This document shows, one piece after another, positions 54,271-61,488 of a DNA stretch of 64,000 nt (the first letter of the stretch is position 1; each line of letters opens with the position of its first letter). The notes under the pieces are model-generated. The model did not search any database. It had not been told where the DNA came from and saw only the letters and a list, made by a program, of their open reading frames with translations. The position numbers and the translations under genes were made by a program. This DNA is from Bacteroidales bacterium (lineage in GTDB: Bacteria > Bacteroidota > Bacteroidia > Bacteroidales > Lentimicrobiaceae), in NCBI GenBank assembly GCA_016705005.1, contig JADIZB010000001.1, positions 868,001 through 932,000 of the forward strand, given 5' to 3'.

Positions 54271-54846
54271 TGTTTATAAAATAATATGAAGGGGATGGCA
54301 AATCCCTTAATATGATGAATCGCTTTGCTCTGAATTGATGATTTCTTCCTTAAATTATTCCTGATTATTCTATACTTCAGAAATCACTTTTCCTAACTTT
54401 AATATTCCCGTTATAATTCTGAATCTGAAATTGAACCTATCACCTATCCTCTTTTTTCCTCAATAATTAGCATAGAATTTATCAATAAACAATAATGCGA
54501 TAGTACTGTTCGGTTGACTTATATACAAACAAATATAGTAAATAAAACAGTTAAATGCAATAATATGAGTAATTTAAAGTTTTCAACAATGTCTTTTGAT
54601 AATATGTATATAATATTTATCGAATCTTATATTATGTATTTATAATAATTTTATAAAATTGTTGAATTCTTGAAAACTCAAAATCTCCGGCAGCCCCTTT
54701 TTAAAATCTCTATAATTGCCATATTCTAAAACATAATCATTTCACATTTTTCGGACTTTCAATTTATAATATTCAATTGGATATACTATGAACTATATCT
54801 ATATATGTGATACATCAGTAGTTGTATAATAATAAGGCCCTAATGC
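54271..54846. other. Very AT-rich intergenic region
   Basis: About 575 bp, strongly AT-rich, no gene. An imperfect inverted repeat is present: AGTTTTCAACAAT near 54578-54590 and its complement split around 54658-54678. Nothing else recognised. Confidence 0.5.
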
Positions 54847-55536
54847 TCAATCTCCCCCCCCCAACCGCTCCCAACCTACCCTGTAATACCGCTTTCCGCT
54901 CCCTCCGTTGCCATCATAAAGCTGAAGCACAAAGCCATTGCTGAATTGTTTTAAAGCCCCGATTTCATAATTATAAAAGGTAAGGGTGGCATCGCGCCGG
55001 TTTTCCAGGTCGATCAGGGTAAAGGCGGAGTCGCCGTAAGCATTGCCCCATCCCCATACGCTGCCGCTGAACGAACTGAACTCCGGCGGGCCGGGCAGCA
55101 CATAGTTGCGGGCGCCATCAAGGTCAAGCAACAGGTATTGCTCCCATTCAAAGCCCCAGGCATAGATGACCACCCGGTTTTCATAGCGGCCCACCAGGCG
55201 GTAGTCCAGCTGCCCCTTCAGGTCGGTGGTGGCGGGCACCCTTTTCAGGATCAGCGTATCCCCGTTTTCAAAGGTCAGGGGGGTGCCGGTCAGTGCCGGG
55301 TAAGCGGCGGACAACTCCTTTTCAGCTGCTCCGGGGTCACTGTAAAGCCTGTATTTCTCCTCCTGCCAGCTGTCGTTGGTAAAGCCGGCAAAGCCCGCTG
55401 AGTCGGTTTCCTGCAGGGTCAGTATGGCCCCGTGGTGGCTGGTGAGGCGGATAACGGGTCCTTCGGACCCTGAGGGCTGGCTGAAGGCCGTAAAGGCCAG
55501 GCCACAGACCAGGAAAAGGGTGAAACGTAATCTCAT
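54847..55536 (-). CDS. Secreted protein of unknown function
   Basis: The 229-residue protein begins with a signal peptide (MRLRFTLFLVCGLAFTAFSQ). The rest is beta-strand-rich with frequent Trp/Tyr and Gly (RLTSHHGAILTLQETDSAGF, LDLDGARNYVLPGPPEFSSF, YYRVGWERLGGGD). No family recognised and no sorting domain seen. GC is distinctly higher than in the AT-rich island just downstream of it, so it belongs to a different segment. Confidence 0.7.
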   Translation of the reverse strand: MRLRFTLFLVCGLAFTAFSQPSGSEGPVIRLTSHHGAILTLQETDSAGFAGFTNDSWQEEKYRLYSDPGAAEKELSAAYPALTGTPLTFENGDTLILKRVPATTDLKGQLDYRLVGRYENRVVIYAWGFEWEQYLLLDLDGARNYVLPGPPEFSSFSGSVWGWGNAYGDSAFTLIDLENRRDATLTFYNYEIGALKQFSNGFVLQLYDGNGGSGKRYYRVGWERLGGGD

Positions 55537-55659
55537 GACGGAAACTTAAGGTTACAGGCCACTGGATGCCGGCCCACCGAAAGATACAAAGAAAAACGGG
55601 ATCATCCCACTCAGTGCAGGGTGGTTCCGGTTTATTCAGCGCCCTGCGGACATGGAAGT

Positions 55660-55998
55660 CTATTTATTGGCCGACGACATAAAATAGAGCGAGACGGAGA
55701 GCAGCATCAGGTTGAGCACCTGTGCGGTGGTTACGGCGGGTTCGAAGCCCAGGTAGAGCCGGTAGATCATCAGCAGGCAGAGCAGCAGGGCCGACACCAC
55801 GGTGAGGGCGGGTTTGGCGGTAAAGCCGCCGGTAAAGAGCAGCAGGCCGAACATTACAAAGGCCAGGGCGATAAAGAAGGCTTGCGTTTCATACTGCAGG
55901 TCCAGCACGGTTTGGCCATGCAGCAGCAAAAGATAGGCCGGCAGGGTGATCCGCAGCAGCCAACGGGCAGCGGGAAGCAGCGATTTAACAGGTTTCAT
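55660..55998 (-). CDS. Small membrane protein of unknown function
   Basis: ATG 55998 gives a 112-residue protein with a basic start (MKPVKSLLPAARWLLRITLP) and about four membrane segments (ITLPAYLLLLHGQTV, FFIALAFVMFGLLLFTGGF, ALTVVSALLLCLLMIYRLYL, VLNLMLLSVSLYFM). The frame extends upstream to 56208 but that part has the composition of intergenic sequence. No family recognised. Confidence 0.65.
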   Translation of the reverse strand: MKPVKSLLPAARWLLRITLPAYLLLLHGQTVLDLQYETQAFFIALAFVMFGLLLFTGGFTAKPALTVVSALLLCLLMIYRLYLGFEPAVTTAQVLNLMLLSVSLYFMSSANK

Positions 55999-56215
55999 GG
56001 GCGGGGTTTTTCGCGGGTTGTTGTTATGCAAGTTTAGCAAAAAAACCAATATCCGGACCTTTAATCGTCCGCAAGCCGGCTTTCGTATAGTTCGCGTAAG
56101 TCGATTCCTGATCCTTATGTTGGTCGGGCCCGGTGGTCGGGCAGCTTGCCCCGCAGTAACGAAGTGCAGGCGGGGTAGTCGGGACCACTGCCATGGGGGA
56201 TTGATCACCGTCGCT

Positions 56216-56580
56216 ATAGTCGCCTTCTTTCGCTATAGTCGCTCAGCTTGTGGTGAGCCTGTCGAACCTGTTGGTGAGCCTGTCTGACTGGCATCAGCCA
56301 GGCAGGCGAAGTCGAACCTGTTGGTGAGCGAAGTCGAACCATCTGATTAACCACTCCTTCCTATAACTACTAAGACACTTAGATCACTTAGGAGCACTTA
56401 GGCAAGGTTTGTTATTCTAAGTGTATCTCAGTGTTCTACGTGTCTCAGTGGTCGGATTTTTCGTTTTAATCGTGGTGAGCTTGTCGAACCTGTTGGTGAG
56501 CTTGTCGAACCTGTTGGTGAGCTTGTCGAACCATCGCTTTAGTCGCTCGGCTTGTGGTGAGCGCAGTCGAACCATCGCTC
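56216..56580. repeat. GGTGAGCTTGTCGAACC repeats and CACTTAG hairpin
   Basis: About seven copies of a ~21-bp unit GGTGAGC(C/T)TGTCGAACCTGT occur at 56253-56340 and 56474-56575. Between them, 56365-56460 carries the phased CACTTAG repeat also found near 44 kb (arms GACACTTAGATCACTTAGGA and TCTAAGTGTATCTCAGTG). Confidence 0.8.
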
Positions 56581-56589
56581 CCCCACTCT

Positions 56590-56820
56590 ACCGCAATTGA
56601 ACGGCGAAGCCATTGAACAAATTGAATGCGCGAAGCGATTGAACTTCTAACGTCTAACGCCTAACCCCAAACGCGCGAAGCGCATTGAACTCTTGAACGG
56701 CGAAGCCATTGAACATTGATCAGCCGAAGGCTATTGAACCGCGAAGCAATTGAACTTCTAACGTCTAACGCCTAACCCCAAACGCGCGCAGCGCATTGAA
56801 CACATTGAACATCTAGCGCC
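56590..56820. repeat. GCGAAGC mini-hairpin / ATTGAAC repeats
   Basis: Repeated short units of the type (G)GCGAAGC(C) ATTGAAC. Two longer direct copies start GAACTTCTAACGTCTAACGC at 56641 and 56753. The same start occurs at 38071 and 40665 next to the IS element. Confidence 0.75.
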
Positions 56821-56830
56821 CAACCAAAAA

Positions 56831-56889
56831 CTGTTAACTGTTAACTGTTAACTGTTAACTGTTAACTGTTAACTGTTATCTGTTATCTG
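56831..56889. repeat. Heptamer microsatellite (CTGTTAA)n
   Basis: Six perfect CTGTTAA units, two CTGTTAT units and CTG. It ends two bases before the aspS stop codon. Confidence 0.9.
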
Positions 56890-56890
56890 A

Positions 56891-58645
56891 TCACTTGCCC
56901 TGGAGGTTAACAATCAGCCGGAGCTCGTCAAGCTGTTCCTGTTTGATGGGTGAAGGTGAATCGATCATCACATCGCGGCCGTTGTTGTTTTTCGGGAAGG
57001 CGATGTAGTCGCGGATGCTGTCGGAGCCTCCGAAGAGCGAACACATGCGGTCGAAGCCGAAGGCGATGCCTCCATGGGGAGGGGCACCGAATTCAAAGGC
57101 ATTCATCAGGAAGCCGAACTGGGCCTGGGCATCTTCGTCGGTAAAGCCCAGGATGGTGAACATCTTTTTCTGCAGATCCTTGTTGTGGATACGGATGGAT
57201 CCGCCGCCGATCTCCACCCCGTTGATCACCAGGTCGTAGGCATTGGCGCGCACCTTGCCCGGGTCGGTATCGAGCAGCGGGATATCTTCGGGTTTGGGCG
57301 AGGTGAAGGGATGGTGCATGGCATAATAGCGCCGGGTATCTTCGTCCCATTCGAGCAGCGGGAAGTCGACCACCCACAGGGGGGCAAACACCTCCGGGGT
57401 ACGGAGCCCCAGCTGACCACCCATTTCGAGGCGCAGTTCCGACAAGGCCTTGCGGGTTTTATTGGCAGCCCCGGCCAGGATCAGCATCAGGTCGCCCGGT
57501 TTGGCGTCAAAAGCCAGGGCCCATTTTTTCAGTTCCTCTTCGCTGTAGAACTTATCCACCGACGATTTGAGGGTGCCGTCTTCGTTGTAACGGACATAGA
57601 TCAGTCCGCCGGCACCGATCTGCGGGCGTTTCACGAAATCGGTGAGGGCGTCGAGCTGTTTGCGGGTATATACCGCACAGGCGGTGGCATTGATGCCGGC
57701 CACAAGTTCGGCATCGTCGAAAACCTTGAATTCGTGTCCTTTGACCATGCCGGTGAGTTCAACGATGGTCATGCCGAAGCGGATATCGGGTTTGTCGTTG
57801 CCATAGAGGCGCATGGCATCGGCATAGGTCATGCGGGGCAGTTTCGCGGTTTCAACGCCCTTAACAGTTTTGAAAAGATGGCGGGTGAGTCCTTCGAAGG
57901 TGTCGAGGATATCGTCCTGGGTGATAAACGACATTTCGCAGTCGATCTGGGTGAATTCCGGCTGGCGGTCGGCCCTGAGGTCTTCGTCGCGGAAGCATTT
58001 CACAATCTGGAAATACTTGTCGATGCCGGCCACCATCAGCAGTTGCTTGAAGGTTTGCGGCGACTGGGGCAGGGCGTAGAACTGACCTTCGTTCATGCGT
58101 GAAGGCACCACAAAGTCACGGGCGCCTTCAGGGGTCGATTTGATCAGCACCGGGGTTTCCACTTCGATGAACCCGATGTTGTTCATATAGAGGCGGGTTT
58201 CGATGCCCATGCGGTGCCTGAGCATCAGGTTGTCGCGTACGGTATTGCGGCGGAGGTCGAGGTAGCGGTATTTCATCCGGAGCTCATCACCCCCGTCGGT
58301 ATTGTCTTCGATGGTGAAGGGCGGGGTTTTGAAGGTGTTGAGGATCTCAAGTACATCCACGATGATTTCGATGTCGCCGGTCGGCATTTTTGGGTTTTTG
58401 TTGCTCCGTTCGGCCACCTGTCCGGTAACCCTGATCACGAATTCGCGGCCGAGTTTCCGGGCTTCTTCGCAAAGCGCTGCATTGGTTTCCATATTGAATA
58501 CCAGCTGGGTGATGCCGTAACGGTCGCGCAGGTCAATAAATGTCATTCCGCCGAGGTCGCGTGAGCGCTGTACCCAGCCGCTCAGGGTAGCTGTATGTCC
58601 TTTGTGTGTAAGGTTAAGTTCTCCGCAGGTGTGTGAACGTAGCAT
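56891..58645 (-). CDS. aspS: Aspartyl-tRNA synthetase
   Basis: Class II synthetase that charges tRNA-Asp. The 584-residue protein has an N-terminal OB-fold anticodon-binding domain (HTATLSGWVQRSRDLGGMTF, IDLRDRYGITQLVF), motif 1 (FIEVETPVLIKSTPEGARDF), motif 2 (FRDEDLRADRQPEFTQIDCE), the bacterial GAD insertion domain, and motif 3 (GIAFGFDRMCSLFGG). ATG 58645 (MLRSHTCGEL) is the standard start; the frame continues upstream to 58669 but a TAATTTTG promoter box lies there. The 3' end touches a heptamer microsatellite. Confidence 0.98.
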   Translation of the reverse strand: MLRSHTCGELNLTHKGHTATLSGWVQRSRDLGGMTFIDLRDRYGITQLVFNMETNAALCEEARKLGREFVIRVTGQVAERSNKNPKMPTGDIEIIVDVLEILNTFKTPPFTIEDNTDGGDELRMKYRYLDLRRNTVRDNLMLRHRMGIETRLYMNNIGFIEVETPVLIKSTPEGARDFVVPSRMNEGQFYALPQSPQTFKQLLMVAGIDKYFQIVKCFRDEDLRADRQPEFTQIDCEMSFITQDDILDTFEGLTRHLFKTVKGVETAKLPRMTYADAMRLYGNDKPDIRFGMTIVELTGMVKGHEFKVFDDAELVAGINATACAVYTRKQLDALTDFVKRPQIGAGGLIYVRYNEDGTLKSSVDKFYSEEELKKWALAFDAKPGDLMLILAGAANKTRKALSELRLEMGGQLGLRTPEVFAPLWVVDFPLLEWDEDTRRYYAMHHPFTSPKPEDIPLLDTDPGKVRANAYDLVINGVEIGGGSIRIHNKDLQKKMFTILGFTDEDAQAQFGFLMNAFEFGAPPHGGIAFGFDRMCSLFGGSDSIRDYIAFPKNNNGRDVMIDSPSPIKQEQLDELRLIVNLQGK

Positions 58646-58668
58646 AATATCGGATTTTGAAAGGCGCA

Positions 58669-58676
58669 AAATTAAG
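58669..58676 (-). promoter_or_regulatory. -7 promoter element of aspS (TAATTTTG)
   Basis: Minus-strand TAATTTTG, 24 bp before the ATG, matches TAnnTTTG. Confidence 0.5.
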
Positions 58677-58679
58677 CAT

Positions 58680-59053
58680 TTTCAGCCAAAGAGACGGAGA
58701 GTAAGTGATTGTTTGAATTTGGGGGGGAAAAATCCAGAAAAGTTGCCCTCCCGCCTCCGACCTCACAGACCTGCACTGGAAAAGGGGGTGAGCTAAATCA
58801 ATGTGCAGTTTTTTGAACAGTCTTTACTTTAAATTAACAGCTTTCAATTTTTCCTGGGTGATTGGAGAATCTTTCATAGAGTTGGTGCTGTTGAGAGTGA
58901 ATGACTTTGAACCAGTGACGCAGTTAGTAATTTAATTTAGTCAAATCACAGATTTCCGGTATTACCTTTTGCCTGAAACCTGATAAAGAATAAATAATCA
59001 GGGGCAACACCCTGACAGGGATCACTCGTCACACTACTAATACTCCGGGAACT
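58680..59053. other. Intergenic region between divergent aspS and a secreted-protein gene
   Basis: About 370 bp. Contains a possible small hairpin (TCAGGGGCAACACCCTGA near 59000) 40-50 bp before the downstream gene; otherwise nothing recognised. Confidence 0.45.
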
Positions 59054-59767
59054 ATGAAACAGTTACTGATCCTGATTATTTCACTGACATTTGTTTCAAC
59101 CGATCTTAAGGCTCAACCCGAGGGGGTTGGGCCTTTTGATGATGCTGTACCTTACAGCCTGAAATCACCATCAAACCTTTACCTGACCAATAGGGATGCT
59201 GAAGAGGTAAAAGCTTTTTTCACGGAAACGGGCAAATTGCAACCCAACCGCATTATAGCAGTAAATGAGGGTTATAGTCACGGATACCGCCTTTGTTACA
59301 ACAATTCAGCATGCAATGGCAGCGATCTGCCAGCCCGCTGGATTCAGGTGGTTACCATCGATGTTGCCGAATGTCTGTCATTTTTTGAGGAGCACAACCC
59401 GGAACTGCTGATGGCCCCTTTTCAGGGGTTAAAGACCCTTTCAGGAAAACAACGGCTTGGAGACAACGAATTCAGCAAAGTTTACGACCGATACAAGCAC
59501 ATTGCATGTTTATTATACAGGCAATCGGAAGATCATGAAGGCATGATGGCGAATGAACTGGCGCTGGTGATTCACCGTTACTCCGACAAAATAGAACTGG
59601 AAACCAACCAGATGCTGGCCTCGGACGGAGATGGTGTGATGCTTTTGCCCGGCAACAACGCCCGTAATGAATGGGAACTCTGGATTGAATGCATTGAAGA
59701 AATTAATGTGGTTGGCTATACCACCCTGATCGAGTATAGCGATGCCCCCCAGGCGGGCAGCAGGTAA
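59054..59767 (+). CDS. Secreted protein, tandem paralog 1, unknown family
   Basis: The 237-residue protein has a signal peptide (MKQLLILIISLTFVSTDLKA) and is clearly paralogous to the next gene. Shared blocks are QPxGVxPFxDAVPYS, the LTNRDAEEVKAFF segment, GYSHGYRLCY, WIQVVTIDV, NPELLMAPFQGLK, NQMLAS and LWIECIEEINVVGYTTLIEY. Three Cys of this copy are not shared. I do not recognise the family. The pair probably arose by tandem duplication; the gap between them is about 250 bp and the upstream regions are not similar. Confidence 0.8.
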   Translation: MKQLLILIISLTFVSTDLKAQPEGVGPFDDAVPYSLKSPSNLYLTNRDAEEVKAFFTETGKLQPNRIIAVNEGYSHGYRLCYNNSACNGSDLPARWIQVVTIDVAECLSFFEEHNPELLMAPFQGLKTLSGKQRLGDNEFSKVYDRYKHIACLLYRQSEDHEGMMANELALVIHRYSDKIELETNQMLASDGDGVMLLPGNNARNEWELWIECIEEINVVGYTTLIEYSDAPQAGSR

Positions 59768-60015
59768 TTTCACGAAAATTATTCCCCGATTCATATATTT
59801 TATTTCTGATCCTGGCGGAGGCTTAATGCTTTCCGCCCCAGCATATTATATAATTACACATAAATTTATTCCACTGGGTTTGATAATTATTTTACATGGA
59901 GAATAAAAAATTCTGAATTAGGGTAGTTACCTTTTTATAAAATCCCGATTAATGCAAATCCGAAAGTATATTTCGGAGAGGTAAACGAGGATGATTCTAT
60001 CATAACTGCAAGGAT

Positions 60016-60723
60016 ATGAAAAGACTGACTATCCTTCTGATATCGCTGCTGTTCATCATTTCTGCAGCAAAAGCACAACCGCCCGGTGTCGACCCTTTTT
60101 ATGATGCAGTCCCCTACAGTGTAAAAAAATTTAACAAAACCTTCTTAACCAACCAGGACGCCGGTGTTGTCAGGTCTTTCTTTGAACATCAGGTGAATAA
60201 CATGCCCATAAGGGTTATCCAGATCGATCAGGGGCATCATCATGGCTACAGGTTCTACTATCCTAATGCCGCGAACAATCCGGATGGCCCGGAGGCATGG
60301 ATACAGGTTTTTACTGTTGATGTTGGTAAAAGTATTGAGCTTTTCGAAAAGAGCAATCCTGCTTTACTTGAAGCGCCATTCCTCGGTTTAAAAGCTGCCG
60401 CGCAGAAATTCGGATACCCTGATGAAGATGTTGCCACCTTGTACAATCAGTATAAACAGATTGCCACCCGCTATTATCAGGAAGTTACCGATGCAAATGG
60501 CAATAAGGTGAATGAAATGACCGTATTGTTTCAGAAATATTATTCCAGGCTCAAACAGCAGCCCGACCAAATGCTGGCATCCGGATATCAGGGGCCTGTG
60601 ATGCTGCCCGAAAACGCACGGGAGTACAGCTGGAATTTGTGGCTCCTCTGTTTTGAAGAGATTGAGCAGACAGGCTACCGCACCATCATTGAATACAGCG
60701 GAATTCCTGAAACAGACCGGTAA
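60016..60723 (+). CDS. Secreted protein, tandem paralog 2, unknown family
   Basis: The 235-residue protein has a signal peptide (MKRLTILLISLLFIISAAKA), then QPPGVDPFYDAVPYSVKK, LTNQDAGVVRSFF, GHHHGYRFYYPN, WIQVFTVDVGKSIELFE, NPALLEAPFLGLK, PDQMLASGYQGPVMLP and LWLLCFEEIEQTGYRTIIEY. The conserved HGYR and IEYS motifs suggest a common fold; function unknown. Confidence 0.8.
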   Translation: MKRLTILLISLLFIISAAKAQPPGVDPFYDAVPYSVKKFNKTFLTNQDAGVVRSFFEHQVNNMPIRVIQIDQGHHHGYRFYYPNAANNPDGPEAWIQVFTVDVGKSIELFEKSNPALLEAPFLGLKAAAQKFGYPDEDVATLYNQYKQIATRYYQEVTDANGNKVNEMTVLFQKYYSRLKQQPDQMLASGYQGPVMLPENAREYSWNLWLLCFEEIEQTGYRTIIEYSGIPETDR

Positions 60724-60796
60724 TAAGTATTGTAATTTCTTGGTTTTTAACGGAATATTTCGTATATTTCGGAATCGAACCATTCATTATGGCATC

Positions 60797-61363
60797 ATGG
60801 CAACACGTATCGTGCTGGTGTCATTGCTTCTTTCCTTGTTGATGGCCTGCGATAAGAAAGAGGATGACAACAATCCCGGCAAGGACTACACAGGCACACT
60901 TTCACTCACCTATTCCCGGTCTTTCCCCACATTTGAGGCGGCTGTCAGCATTGATGCTGATATTGCGGCGAACGGTGATGTTATCCTGGGCAATCCGCAG
61001 CAGGTCCCCTACGATGGTGTTTCGGAGAAACTGATTGAAGGGGAAAGGATTAAGATCAGGGAGCAGGGTGACATTGTTATCACATCCCTTTCGGGTAAAT
61101 GGAGCAGATCTGACGGCAAGGATTACCTTACGGTTACCATTGACTACCGGCTGGAGGGTTTACTAACCGTGAGTTCCTTTGACGAATACCAATGGATAAC
61201 GCTCAGCCGGCAACCCTACACCCTGGAGAATCCGGTGGGAAACCCCATGGTTTTCAGGATACAGAGTGCGCTGATGGCCGAAGCGGTTTGCGGTGCCACC
61301 TGCAGCGACTGCTGGGGTTACTCCTGCTTCCGGTGGCGGCTGAAGCTGACCCCAAAAACCTGA
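60797..61363 (+). CDS. Lipoprotein of unknown function
   Basis: The frame is open from 60653, overlapping the previous gene, but ATG 60797 gives a proper lipoprotein signal (MATRIVLVSLLLSLLMAC, Cys18), so the product is 188 residues. After an Asp/Lys-rich linker comes a beta-rich domain (GTLSLTYSRSFPTFEAAVSI, IREQGDIVITSLSGKWSRSD, YLTVTIDYRLEGLLTVSSF). The C-terminus has a Cys cluster (CGATCSDCWGYSC). Family not recognised. Confidence 0.7.
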   Translation: MATRIVLVSLLLSLLMACDKKEDDNNPGKDYTGTLSLTYSRSFPTFEAAVSIDADIAANGDVILGNPQQVPYDGVSEKLIEGERIKIREQGDIVITSLSGKWSRSDGKDYLTVTIDYRLEGLLTVSSFDEYQWITLSRQPYTLENPVGNPMVFRIQSALMAEAVCGATCSDCWGYSCFRWRLKLTPKT

Positions 61364-61405
61364 CAACCAACGGCCGAAAAATCCGGGAAAAACCAGTGTA
61401 AAAGC

Positions 61406-61450
61406 CAGGGGCCGCTGAAACCATCATAAATGTCCGGCGACCCCTGTCTT
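61406..61450. terminator. Bidirectional terminator-like hairpin between convergent genes
   Basis: CAGGGGCCGCTG (61406-61417) pairs with CGGCGACCCCTG (61435-61446), with two G-T pairs, around a 17-nt loop, followed by TCTTT. It lies between the convergent lipoprotein and alpha-2-macroglobulin genes. Confidence 0.55.
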
Positions 61451-61488
61451 TATCGAATCCTGATACCTTTCCGTCCCCTGAAACGGGA

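Noticed and set aside
56950..58102. Long plus-strand ORF (342 codons) opposite aspS
   Set aside because: Antisense shadow of a strongly conserved synthetase gene in GC-rich codons.
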